From assembly GCA_035714365.1 (NCBI GenBank), contig DASTMB010000098.1, forward strand, positions 1 to 64,000: DNA of 64,000 nucleotides, given 5' to 3'. This document shows positions 33,885-42,459 of this stretch, piece by piece. A program made the translations under genes and the position numbers. The notes under the pieces are model-generated. The model searched no databases. It was not told the origin of the DNA and saw only the letters and a list, made by a program, of their open reading frames with translations. The stretch comes from Mycobacteriales bacterium (GTDB lineage: Bacteria > Actinomycetota > Actinomycetes > BP-191). Positions within the stretch are counted from its first letter, which is position 1; each line of letters begins with the position of its first letter.

Positions 33885-34856
33885 GTGCGAGCGATGCGAA
33901 CGGTGCCGGAGGTGAGCGTGTCGTCGGACCCGATGCCCCGGCCCGACGACGCGATCGTCGTCGACGGCCTCACCGTGCGCTACGGCGCGCGCGCGGCCGT
34001 CGACGGCGTCTCCCTGCGCGTCGGGCGCGGCGAGGTCGTCGGGCTGCTCGGCCCGAACGGCGCCGGCAAGACGACCACCGTCGACGTCTGCTGCGGGCTG
34101 CGCGTCCCCGACGCGGGGACCGTCACCGTCCTGGGCCTCGACGCCCGCACCGCCGGCGCCGAGCTGCGCCGCCGCATCGGCGTCGTGCCGCAGGAGTCCG
34201 GCCTCTACGACGAGCTGACGGCGGTGGAGCACCTGCGGCTGTTCGCGGCGCTGTACAACCTCAAGCGCCCCGCCGCGCGCATCGGCGAGGTGCTGGACCT
34301 GCTCGGCCTGGCCGAACGCCGCACCGGCCGCGTCGGCACGTTCTCCGGCGGCATGAAGCGCCGCCTCGCGCTGGCCCGGGCGCTGCTGCACGACCCGCCG
34401 GTGCTGTTCCTGGACGAGCCGACGCTCGGCGTCGACGTGCACGGCCGGCGCGCGCTGTGGGACCACGTCAACGCGCTCAAGGACGAGGGCCGCAGCGTCC
34501 TGCTCACCACGAACTACCTCGAGGAGGCGACGGCGCTCTGCGACCGGGTCGTCATCGTGGACCGGGGCCGCGTCCTCGCCGACGAACGCCCGGAGATCCT
34601 GCGCCGGCAGAGCGGCACGACGCTGCTGCTCTCGGTCGACGCGCGGGCCGCCGAGGCGGCCGCCGCGGTGACGCGGGACACCGGCGCCCCCGCGAGCGCC
34701 GCCGACGCGCGCACCGTCCGCGTCGCGCTGCCCGGCGACGAGGTCGCCGCGCCGGCCGTCGCCGCCGCCTCCCGCGTCGCCACCGTCACCGGCATCCGCA
34801 CCGACGAGCCGTCGCTGGAGGAGGTCTTCCTCCGGCTCACCGGGCAGCGGGCATGA
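33885..34856 (+). CDS. ABC-2-type exporter ATP-binding protein
   Basis: 323 residues. Walker A GPNGAGKTT (56-64), Q-loop VVPQESGLYDEL, signature FSGGMKRRLALARAL and Walker B VLFLDEPTLGVD are all intact, followed by a C-terminal regulatory part typical of DrrA/CcmA-like exporters. GTG start chosen for GGGAGG 9 nt upstream; an ATG three codons later and upstream GTG codons are alternatives. It works with the two permeases that follow. Confidence 0.9.
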   Translation: MRAMRTVPEVSVSSDPMPRPDDAIVVDGLTVRYGARAAVDGVSLRVGRGEVVGLLGPNGAGKTTTVDVCCGLRVPDAGTVTVLGLDARTAGAELRRRIGVVPQESGLYDELTAVEHLRLFAALYNLKRPAARIGEVLDLLGLAERRTGRVGTFSGGMKRRLALARALLHDPPVLFLDEPTLGVDVHGRRALWDHVNALKDEGRSVLLTTNYLEEATALCDRVVIVDRGRVLADERPEILRRQSGTTLLLSVDARAAEAAAAVTRDTGAPASAADARTVRVALPGDEVAAPAVAAASRVATVTGIRTDEPSLEEVFLRLTGQRA

Positions 34857-35932
34857 CCGCGTTCCGGACGGCGCTGGCGCTCCAGCTGCGCACGTTCGCG
34901 CGGACGCCGTTGACGACGATCCTGGCGCTGGTGCTGCCGGTGAACCTCCTGCTACTGCTCAGCCTGTTCGCGCTCACCGGGTACCGCGCGCCGACCGCGC
35001 TCGTGCTGGGGGAGGACACGCCGCACGCGCGGGCGTTCGTCCAGGCGCTGGACGACACGCACCACTCGTTCGACCTGCGGCCGATGGACCTCGCCACCGC
35101 GCAGCGCAAGCTCAAGGAGGCGCGGCTCGTCGCGATCGTGGAGATCCCGCCCGGCTTCGACGCCGGCGTCCGCGCCGGCCGCACCGTCCCCGTCAACCTC
35201 ACCATCGACAACGTCAACGTCGACCTCACCGAGGACGTGCGCCGCGCGGTGCCCGCCGCGGCGGCGCTGTTCGCGCAGCGCAACGGCCACCCCGAGGTCC
35301 GCATCACCGCCGACCTGCGCAACGTCCTCCCGCGCGACACCGGGTACGTCGAGTACCTCGGCGTCTCCGCCATCGCGCTGGCCGCGTGCATCGCGGGCGG
35401 CGTCCTCGGCGGCACCGTCACCGCCCGCGAGTGGGAGGCCGGCGCGGCGCGGCTGCTGCGGCTGGCGCCGGGCGGCCCGGCCGCCGTCCTCGCCGGGCGG
35501 CTCGCCGCCGCCGGCGTCGTCGCGACCGGCGCCACCGCCGTCACCGCGCTCGTCGTCCGGTACGGCTACGGCGTCCGCATGGCGCACCCGGCCGAGGTCG
35601 CGGCGGGCATCCTCGCCACCGTCGCCGCCGCGACCGCGATCGGCGGCCTCGTCGGCGCCAGGCTGCGGCGCGTGCTGCCGGTCGCGCCGCTGCTCGTCGG
35701 CGGGCTGCTGCCGTTCTACCTCGACAGCGGGGCGCTGGAGCCGCAACGGTTCGACGGCCCGTGGCTGTTCGCGTTCGCGCACCTGTCGCCCACGTACTAC
35801 GGCGTCGGGATGATGGAGCACGGCTTCCACGGCCTCGTCGTCACGCCGGAGCCGCAGTGGCTGCTGGCCGCGGCCCTGCTCGCGTTCGCGGGGGTCGCGC
35901 TGCTCGCGCTGCGCCGGGTGGCGGCCCGATGA
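34853..35932 (+). CDS. ABC-2-type permease 1
   Basis: 359 residues of the ABC2_membrane_3 type: one N-terminal span, a large extracytoplasmic domain (about 45-165, with NVDLTEDVRRAV), then five C-terminal spans. ATG overlaps the ATPase stop. Its layout parallels the next gene, and the pair probably forms a heterodimeric pore. Substrate unknown; the family exports lipids, peptides and drugs. Confidence 0.85.
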   Translation: MTAFRTALALQLRTFARTPLTTILALVLPVNLLLLLSLFALTGYRAPTALVLGEDTPHARAFVQALDDTHHSFDLRPMDLATAQRKLKEARLVAIVEIPPGFDAGVRAGRTVPVNLTIDNVNVDLTEDVRRAVPAAAALFAQRNGHPEVRITADLRNVLPRDTGYVEYLGVSAIALAACIAGGVLGGTVTAREWEAGAARLLRLAPGGPAAVLAGRLAAAGVVATGATAVTALVVRYGYGVRMAHPAEVAAGILATVAAATAIGGLVGARLRRVLPVAPLLVGGLLPFYLDSGALEPQRFDGPWLFAFAHLSPTYYGVGMMEHGFHGLVVTPEPQWLLAAALLAFAGVALLALRRVAAR

Positions 35933-37062
35933 CGCGCGCGGTCTGGGCGGTCGCCCGCGCCGACGTGGCGCGGTGGCGGCGGTCGCGCGCGCTGGTCGCC
36001 GCGACGCTGGTGCCCGCGCTCGGGATGGCGCTGCTCGTCGTCGCGCTCACCTACGCCGTCGGGCGGCAGCCGGTCGCGCTCGTCAACGAGGGGCACGGCC
36101 CGGTGGCCGAGCACATCGTCGAGCTGATCCGCGAGAGCGACGGCTTCTTCCTGGTCGAACGCACCGCCGCCGAGGCGGAGCGGGACCTGCGCGCGCAGCG
36201 GGTGGCGGCGGTCATCACCGTGCCCGCCGACTTCGACGCGCGGGTCGCCACGCACGACGCCCGCCTCGACGTGCGCGTCAACAACGTCGACCTCGACTTC
36301 GCCGACGACGTCCGCCGCTCGGCGACCGAGGCCGTGGTCGAGGTGGACGCGCCGAGCCTCGCCACCCTCGGCGAGAACGACCTGCCACCCGGCACCGTCT
36401 CCGGCCTGCCGAACCCGTACCGCGTCGACGTCGCCGAGGTCGACCTGCGCAGCCCGGACGTGGAGTTCCTCGACTACCAGGTGGTGCCGGTGCTCGCGCT
36501 GCTCGCGCTCACCGGCGGCACGCTCGTCACCGCGCTGTCCATCGCCGGCGACCGCGAGGCGGGGGCGTTGCGTGTCGTCGCGCTCGCGCCAACGCCGCGT
36601 GCCGCGCTCGTCGCCGGCCGGCTGCTCGGCGGGACGCTCGCCACCGCCGGTCTCGTCACGGTTGCCACGACCGGCGCGGCGCTGGCGGGGTGGCTGCACC
36701 CGCCGCCGGGCCGCTGGCCGTGGCTCGCGCTGCTGCTGCTCGCGACCACGCTCGGCTCGGTCGGCCTCGGCGTGCTCGTCGGCCTGGTCACCCGCCGCGT
36801 CACGTCCACCGCGATGCTCGGCGTCAACGTCGCCACGGCGTCGTTCCTCCTCGGCGGCGGGTTCACGACCGTGGCGTTCCTGCCGTCGTTCGTGCAGACC
36901 GTCGCGCGGGCGGTGCCGACCTACTACGCCGTCGAGGGCGTGCGCGAGGTGCTGTTCTACGAGCGGATGCCCACGCTCGGCCGCAACCTCGGCGTGCTGC
37001 TCGCCACCGCCGCCGTCTCGCTCGTCGTCGGCTCGGTCGCGCTCGCGCGGGAACGCCGGTGA
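35929..37062 (+). CDS. ABC-2-type permease 2
   Basis: 377 residues with the same plan as its neighbour: N-terminal span, external domain with NVDLDFADDVRRS, and five or six C-terminal spans ending in a Arg-rich tail. Shared text (the NVDL..DDVRR segment) indicates old gene duplication. The start overlaps permease 1 and the stop overlaps the following lipoprotein start, so four genes are coupled. Confidence 0.85.
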   Translation: MTRAVWAVARADVARWRRSRALVAATLVPALGMALLVVALTYAVGRQPVALVNEGHGPVAEHIVELIRESDGFFLVERTAAEAERDLRAQRVAAVITVPADFDARVATHDARLDVRVNNVDLDFADDVRRSATEAVVEVDAPSLATLGENDLPPGTVSGLPNPYRVDVAEVDLRSPDVEFLDYQVVPVLALLALTGGTLVTALSIAGDREAGALRVVALAPTPRAALVAGRLLGGTLATAGLVTVATTGAALAGWLHPPPGRWPWLALLLLATTLGSVGLGVLVGLVTRRVTSTAMLGVNVATASFLLGGGFTTVAFLPSFVQTVARAVPTYYAVEGVREVLFYERMPTLGRNLGVLLATAAVSLVVGSVALARERR

Positions 37063-37580
37063 GGCGCGCCGCCGTCGCGCTCCTGCTCGTCGCGACCGCG
37101 TGCGGGGGCGGGCGGGCGCAGCGGTTCAACGACCTGCCGGCCCAGGCCGCGACCGCCCCCGCGACCGCGCCCGCCGCGCCGGAGCGGGGATCGTCCGACC
37201 TGCGCGTCACCGGCGCGTTCACCGCCGCCGCCACGCGCGACCTCCAGTGCTCGTACACGCGCGACGACTTCTTCGTCCGCGGCGACCTCGGCCAGTTCGA
37301 CGGCGTGCCCGTCTACCTCAGCCTCAACGTCGAGAAGTACCGCGGCCCCGGCCGGTACGCCGGCGTCACGCAGGTGCTGCTGCGCCGCATCTCCGACGAC
37401 AGCAGCGTCTACGCCTCCTGGTACGGCGGCACCGCCACCGCGACCGTGCGCCCCGCCGGCGGCGGCGCGGACGTCGAGGTGAGCGTGCTGGCGCCGGAGG
37501 CCGGCACCCAGGCGGCGGGCGAGGTCACGATCGCCGGTCACGTCGGCTGCCTCGGCAAGCCCACGCCGGGCACCGGCTGA
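37059..37580 (+). CDS. Lipoprotein linked to the ABC exporter
   Basis: 173 residues. Short signal ending in the lipobox ATAC (about residue 15), a Pro/Ala spacer, then a beta-rich domain with two Cys residues (LQCSYT and VGCLGK) likely forming a disulfide. GTG start overlaps the permease stop. As a lipoprotein coupled to an exporter, it may be an accessory or cargo-binding factor. No named family is recognised. Confidence 0.65.
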   Translation: MRRAAVALLLVATACGGGRAQRFNDLPAQAATAPATAPAAPERGSSDLRVTGAFTAAATRDLQCSYTRDDFFVRGDLGQFDGVPVYLSLNVEKYRGPGRYAGVTQVLLRRISDDSSVYASWYGGTATATVRPAGGGADVEVSVLAPEAGTQAAGEVTIAGHVGCLGKPTPGTG

Positions 37581-37603
37581 CGCGGGCCGAGCAGAATGGG
37601 TCC

Positions 37604-38422
37604 ATGGACCCGACCTCGTTCTCCGTCCCCGGCGCCGCCCCCGCCAAGCCGAGCCGCCCGAACGTCATCGACGTCACCGAGGCGACGTTCGCGCAGGAGG
37701 TCGTCGAACGCAGCCGCCAGGTGCCGGTCGTCATCGACCTGTGGGCCGAGTGGTGCGCGCCGTGCCGGCAGCTCGGCCCGGTGCTCGAACGCCTCGCCGC
37801 CGAGGGCGGCGGGTCGTGGGTGCTGGCGAAGGTCGACGTCGACGCCAACCCGCGCATCGCGCAGGCGTTGCAGGTGCAGGGCATCCCCGCGGTCAAGGCG
37901 GTGGTGGGTGGCGAGCTGGTGGACGAGTTCACCGGCGCGCTGCCGGAGGCGCAGGTGCGGCAGTGGCTGGAACGCCTCGGCGTCGGCGGCGACCCGGCCG
38001 CCGCGCAGGGCGACGAGCGGGTGGCCGCGGCCCTGGCGGCGGAACGCCGCGGCGACCTGGACGGCGCGTACGACGCGTACCGGGCGGTGCTCGCCGACAA
38101 GCCCGGCGACGCCGACGCCCGCGGCGGCGTCGCGCGGATCGACCTGGTGCGCCGCGCGCGGCTGCACGACGAGGCGGCCGTGCGCGCCCGCGCCGAGGCG
38201 GCGCCGGACGACGTCGAGGCGGCGCTCGCGGTCGCCGACCTGGACCTGGTGCGCGGGCGGGTGCGGGAGGCGTTCGCCCGGCTGGTCGACCTGGTCCGCC
38301 GCACCGGCGGCGCCGAGCGGGACCGGGCGCGGACGCACCTGGTCGGGCTGTTCGAGGCGCTGCCGCAGGACGACCCGGCGGTGGTCAGCGCGCGGCGGGA
38401 CCTCGCGAGCGCTCTGTTCTGA
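37604..38422 (+). CDS. Thioredoxin-TPR protein (CnoX/YbbN-like)
   Basis: 272 residues. The N-terminal half is a thioredoxin fold with the active site WCAPC (Cys51, Cys54) and the cis-Pro segment GIPAVKAV. The C-terminal half has TPR-like helices (LAAERRGDLDGAYDAYRAVLADKPGDADAR in two parts). Such proteins protect or hold unfolding clients and pass them to chaperones. CAGAAT lies 6 nt before the ATG. The 3' end overlaps malQ on the other strand by 38 nt. Confidence 0.88.
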   Translation: MDPTSFSVPGAAPAKPSRPNVIDVTEATFAQEVVERSRQVPVVIDLWAEWCAPCRQLGPVLERLAAEGGGSWVLAKVDVDANPRIAQALQVQGIPAVKAVVGGELVDEFTGALPEAQVRQWLERLGVGGDPAAAQGDERVAAALAAERRGDLDGAYDAYRAVLADKPGDADARGGVARIDLVRRARLHDEAAVRARAEAAPDDVEAALAVADLDLVRGRVREAFARLVDLVRRTGGAERDRARTHLVGLFEALPQDDPAVVSARRDLASALF

Positions 38423-40220
38423 CCGCGTCGACCACGCGGCGCAGCAGCGGGTCGTCGCCGAGGTCGTCGAGGAGGCGGGGGAGCGGCAGCCGCCAGTTCG
38501 GGTACTCGTCGCGGGTGCCCGGCATGTTCGGTTGGCGCGGGTCGCCGAGCGCGTCGCCGAGCGCGACCGCGACGAGCAGCGACGGCGTGCGCGCCACGAA
38601 CGCGTGCATCGCCACGACCAGCTCGTCCTCCGCCGGGTCGTCGCCCACCAGCCCCTCCGCGCGCAGCAGCGCGAGCACGCGCGCGCGGTCCGCGTCGTTG
38701 GACTCCCGCTGCTCCTCGACCGGCCGGCCGAGCAGCCCGAGCTCCGCCTGCACCGCCAGCGACGCGTCGGTCCAGAAGCCGCGCGCGGTCGGAAGGTCGT
38801 GCGTCGTCACCGACGTGAACGCCGGCTCCGGGTACTCCGCCGCCCGGCCGTCCTCGAACCACAGCACCGCCGAGCCGAGGATGCCGTTGTCCCGCAACGT
38901 CTCGGGCACGCCGGGCTCCACCGTCCCGAGGTCCTCCGCGACGGCGACCGCACCGGCGGCGTGGCACTCGTACGCGAGGATGCCGAGCAGCGCCTCGGCG
39001 TCGTAGCGCACGTAGGTCCCCTCGGCGGGCGACAGCCCGTCCGGCACCCAGAACAGCCGGAACAGCCCCATCGCGTGGTCGATCCGGATGCCGCCGCCGT
39101 GCGCCAGCGTGGCGCGCACCAGGTCGCGGAACGCCGCGTACCCGCTGGCGCGCAAGCGATCCGGCCGCCACGGCGGCAGCCGCCAGTCCTGGCCCTTCTG
39201 GTTGAACGAGTCCGGGGGCGCGCCGACCGTCATCCCGTGCGCGAGCACGTCCTGCTGCGCCCACGCGTCGGCGCCGCCGGGGTCGCAGCCGACGGCGAGG
39301 TCGTGGATCAGCCCGACCGGCATGCCGGCCTCGCGGGCGCAGCGCTGCGCCTCGGCGAGCTGCTCGGCGCAGAGCCACTGCAGCCACGCGTGGAACGTCA
39401 CCCGCTCGGCCATCGCCTCGCGCGCCGCCGCGACGTCCGGCGCGTCCGGGCGGCGCAGCCCCTCCGGCCACTCCTGGTACGGCCCCCGGTGCCGCTCGGC
39501 CAGCGCCGACCAGACCGCGAAGTCCTCCAGCGCCCGCCCCTGCGCGGCGCGGTACTCCGCCAGCGCCCGCCGCCGGGCCGGCGCGTCGACGGCGAACAGC
39601 AGCTCCAGCGCGCGCGACTTCGCCCGCCAGACGGCGTCGCGGTCGATGCGCTCGGCGTCGTTGAGCGCCCGCGCCTCGGAGCCGAGCCGCAGCACCTCCG
39701 CGCGCTGCTCCGGCGCGAGCAGGCCGAGCTCCGGCAGCTCCTCGACGGCGAGGTAGAGCGGGTTCGCGAACCGCCGCGACGCCGGGAAGTACGGCGAGTC
39801 CTCCTGCGGCAGCCCCGGCGCGGCGGCGTGCAGCGGGTTCACCAGCAGGAAGCCGGCGCCCTCGTCGGCCGCGCTCCACCGGGCCAGCCGCGCCAGGTCC
39901 CCCAGGTCGCCCATGCCCCACGAGCAGCGCGAGCGGACGCCGTAGAGCTGCACCATCCACCCCCACGACCGGGGCGGGGTGGGGCAGCGGCGCGGCGCGA
40001 CGAGCAGCCCGTCGTACTCGCCGACCTCGCGCCCGCCCGCCTCCGGCGACCCCTCGCGCACCACCCGCAACGGCGGCTCCTCGCGCGACGGCGGCCCGTC
40101 CGCCTCCATCGCGTCGAGCACCCGCCGGACCGTCTCCTCCGGCACCCGCTTCGGGTTGCCGGCCCAGTCCTCGTACGTCGTGGCGACGCCGTGCGCGGCG
40201 GCGAGGTCGTCGAGGTTCAC
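38385..40220 (-). CDS. malQ: 4-alpha-glucanotransferase (amylomaltase)
   Basis: A 611-residue GH77 enzyme. Catalytic residues lie in GIRIDHAMGL (Asp nucleophile), AEDLG (Glu acid/base) and TTHDLPT (Asp). It moves alpha-1,4-glucan segments between maltodextrins. GTG start overlaps the treZ stop (GTGA), so it is the last gene of the trehalose operon and presumably reshapes the oligosaccharides used by TreY/TreZ or left by GlgX. A longer frame to 41159 is a shadow. Confidence 0.93.
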   Translation of the reverse strand: MNLDDLAAAHGVATTYEDWAGNPKRVPEETVRRVLDAMEADGPPSREEPPLRVVREGSPEAGGREVGEYDGLLVAPRRCPTPPRSWGWMVQLYGVRSRCSWGMGDLGDLARLARWSAADEGAGFLLVNPLHAAAPGLPQEDSPYFPASRRFANPLYLAVEELPELGLLAPEQRAEVLRLGSEARALNDAERIDRDAVWRAKSRALELLFAVDAPARRRALAEYRAAQGRALEDFAVWSALAERHRGPYQEWPEGLRRPDAPDVAAAREAMAERVTFHAWLQWLCAEQLAEAQRCAREAGMPVGLIHDLAVGCDPGGADAWAQQDVLAHGMTVGAPPDSFNQKGQDWRLPPWRPDRLRASGYAAFRDLVRATLAHGGGIRIDHAMGLFRLFWVPDGLSPAEGTYVRYDAEALLGILAYECHAAGAVAVAEDLGTVEPGVPETLRDNGILGSAVLWFEDGRAAEYPEPAFTSVTTHDLPTARGFWTDASLAVQAELGLLGRPVEEQRESNDADRARVLALLRAEGLVGDDPAEDELVVAMHAFVARTPSLLVAVALGDALGDPRQPNMPGTRDEYPNWRLPLPRLLDDLGDDPLLRRVVDAVRTERSRGPAAR

Positions 40221-41854
40221 GAGCGGACGATAGCGACGGCCTCGTCCCGCAGGACGACGTCGCCGGGCGCGTCGACGCGCCCGCCGGACAGGTCGGCCAC
40301 GACCGTCAGCGGCCCGCGCCGCACCGTCAGCACCGTGCCGTCGACGTCCACCTCCGCGAACGACCCGTCCCGCAACGCCGGCTCGTCGCGGCGCAGCGCC
40401 AGCAGCCGGCGGTGCCAGTCGAGCAGCTCGGCGTGTACCGGCTCGGGGATCTCCTCCCAGCGGAGCCTGGAGCGTTCGAACGTCGCCGGGTCCTGCGGGT
40501 CGGGCACGTCGTCGGGGTCCCAGCCGAACGCGCGGAACTCCTCGCGCCGCCCCTTCCGCACCGCGTCCGCGAGGCCGGCGTCCTCGTGGTCGGTGAAGTA
40601 CTGCCAGGGCGTCGAGGCGCCCCACTCCTCGCCCATGAACAGCATCGGCACGAACGGCGCCGTCAGCACCAGCGCGGCGGCCACCTTGAGCAGCGGCGGC
40701 GGCAGCAGGTGCGAGGAGCGTTCGCCGGCGGCGCGGTTGCCGACCTGGTCGTGGTCCTGGAGGTAGCCGAGGAACGCCGTCGCCGGCAGCCCCACGACCG
40801 GTCGCCCGTGCCGGCGGCCCCGGTACGCCGCGTGCTGCCCGTCGTAGACGTAGGCGCCGCGCAGCGCCTTCGCGACCTGCTCGACCGGGCCGAAGTCGGC
40901 GTAGTAGCCGTCCCGCTCGCCGGTCAGCGCGGCGTGCAGCGCGTGGTGGAAGTCGTCGCTCCACTGCACGTCGCAGCCGAGGCCGTTGCGTTCGCGCGGC
41001 GTCACCACGCGCGGGTCGTTGAGGTCGCTCTCGGCGATCACGAAGCCGTACGGCTCGGCCGCCGCGGTGATCTCCTCGAGCAGGTGCGTGGCCGACTGGT
41101 CGAAGATCGCGTGCACGGCGTCGAGCCGCAGCCCGTCGCAGTGGTAGTCGCGCAGCCACATCAGCGCGTTGTCCACGACGAAGCGGCGGACCTCGTCGCT
41201 ACCGGCGTCGTCGTAGTTGACCGCCGGCCCCCACGGCGTGCGGTAGCGGTCGGTGAAGTACGGGCCGAACCGGCCGAGGTAGTTCCCGGCCGGGCCGAGG
41301 TGGTTGTAGACCACGTCCATGACCACGCCGAGGCCGGACGCGTGGCAGGCGTCGACGAACGACTTCAGCCCGTCCGGCCCGCCGTACGCGTCGTGCACGG
41401 CGTACAGGTCGACGCCGTCGTACCCCCAGCCGTGCCGGCCGGAGAACGCGGTGACCGGCAGCAGCTCGACCACGTCGACGCCGAGCGTCACGAGGTGGGG
41501 GAGCCGCGCGATCGCCGCGCTGAACGTCCCGTCCGGCGTGAACGTCCCGACGTGCAGCTCGTAGACCACGCTGTCCCGCAGCGGCTTCGCGCGCCAGCCG
41601 CCGTCGGTCCAGGTGAACGCCGCGTGGTCGATCGTGCGCGACGGCCCGTGGACGCCGTGCGGCTGCCACGGCGAGCGCGGGTCGGGCAGCACCTCGTCGT
41701 CGCCGTCGAGCACGAAGCCGTAGTCGGTGCCGGGCGGCAGCGCGCGGCCGTGCCACCAGCCGCCGTCGCCGCGCGCCAGCTCCTCGCGCCGCCCCTCCGC
41801 GTCCAGCTCGACGCGTTCGGCGAACGGCGCCCACACCGCGATGCCCGTGTCCAC
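40217..41854 (-). CDS. treZ: Malto-oligosyltrehalose trehalohydrolase
   Basis: A 545-residue GH13 enzyme that releases trehalose from maltooligosyltrehalose. An N-terminal carbohydrate-binding sandwich (GIAVWAPFAERVEL) is followed by a catalytic barrel with GLRLDAVHAI (Asp), AESDLND (Glu) and LQDHDQVGNRA (Asp). GTG start chosen for a GGGAGAG site and because further upstream codons do not match the family. Works after TreY. Confidence 0.92.
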   Translation of the reverse strand: MDTGIAVWAPFAERVELDAEGRREELARGDGGWWHGRALPPGTDYGFVLDGDDEVLPDPRSPWQPHGVHGPSRTIDHAAFTWTDGGWRAKPLRDSVVYELHVGTFTPDGTFSAAIARLPHLVTLGVDVVELLPVTAFSGRHGWGYDGVDLYAVHDAYGGPDGLKSFVDACHASGLGVVMDVVYNHLGPAGNYLGRFGPYFTDRYRTPWGPAVNYDDAGSDEVRRFVVDNALMWLRDYHCDGLRLDAVHAIFDQSATHLLEEITAAAEPYGFVIAESDLNDPRVVTPRERNGLGCDVQWSDDFHHALHAALTGERDGYYADFGPVEQVAKALRGAYVYDGQHAAYRGRRHGRPVVGLPATAFLGYLQDHDQVGNRAAGERSSHLLPPPLLKVAAALVLTAPFVPMLFMGEEWGASTPWQYFTDHEDAGLADAVRKGRREEFRAFGWDPDDVPDPQDPATFERSRLRWEEIPEPVHAELLDWHRRLLALRRDEPALRDGSFAEVDVDGTVLTVRRGPLTVVADLSGGRVDAPGDVVLRDEAVAIVRS

Positions 41855-41905
41855 GCCGCTCTCCCTGCCCCGCGGGCGCCGGAGCAACCGTGGCGGGCGG
41901 GAGCG

Positions 41906-42379
41906 TCAGCTCACGACGACGGTGTGCGTCGCGGTGCAGTCCTGCCAGTTGTAGCCGGTCGGGCCCTTGGTGCAGCTCGCGGGCGTCGGGTCCTGGTACG
42001 GCCACATCGACATCGCGACGGTGACCGTGTAGACGCCGGCGGGCGCGCCGGCCGCCGTGCAGCTCGTGCTGATCGTGTAGGTGCTGCCGAGGTTCCCGTT
42101 GCCGCCGTAGCAGAGCTCCACCGCGCTGCCGTAGCGCAGGTACACCTGGAGGCTGACGTTCTGCACCTGCCCGCCGTAGCTGACCTGGCCGCAGGTCGCG
42201 GTGCTGCTGACGCGGATCGTGAACAGCGTCGGCCCGCCCGACCTCGTGACCGTCGTCGTCGGGTAGCAGGGCGAGAAGTTGTCGCTGAACGTCTCGGCGA
42301 ACGCCGGCGAGGCGGCGACCGCGACGAGCGCGGTGGCGGGGACGAGGACCGCCGCGGCGCGGCGCAGGGAACGGAGCAT
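41906..42379 (-). CDS. Secreted protein between treY and treZ
   Basis: 157 residues with a clear Sec signal (about 1-28, ending PAFA-E). The mature part is Ser/Thr-rich, beta-like and has six Cys residues, suggesting disulfides for extracytoplasmic stability. No family recognised. It has its own promoter-like hexamers and a GGGGGT ribosome site. A secreted protein has no obvious role in trehalose synthesis, so its position may be accidental. Confidence 0.65.
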   Translation of the reverse strand: MLRSLRRAAAVLVPATALVAVAASPAFAETFSDNFSPCYPTTTVTRSGGPTLFTIRVSSTATCGQVSYGGQVQNVSLQVYLRYGSAVELCYGGNGNLGSTYTISTSCTAAGAPAGVYTVTVAMSMWPYQDPTPASCTKGPTGYNWQDCTATHTVVVS

Positions 42380-42412
42380 GACAACCCCCGAAGGTCGGTG
42401 ACCGGAGTGCGC

Positions 42413-42441
42413 ATCATGGGACCGGGCGAACCGGCCGTAAA
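42413..42441 (-). promoter_or_regulatory. Putative promoter of the secreted protein gene
   Basis: On the minus strand, TTTACG (42441-42436) and CATGAT (42418-42413) are separated by exactly 17 nt, about 35 nt before the ATG. Four of six bases match the consensus in each box. This suggests the gene is not only read from treY. Confidence 0.35.
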
Positions 42442-42459
42442 GGGAGGTACCGGAGCGCG

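Noticed and set aside
36572-37603. Extended N-terminus for the thioredoxin-TPR protein
   Set aside because: The extra part is a Ser/Arg-rich shadow of the permease and lipoprotein genes; the ATG at 37604 gives the family length and has a nearby -10-like hexamer.
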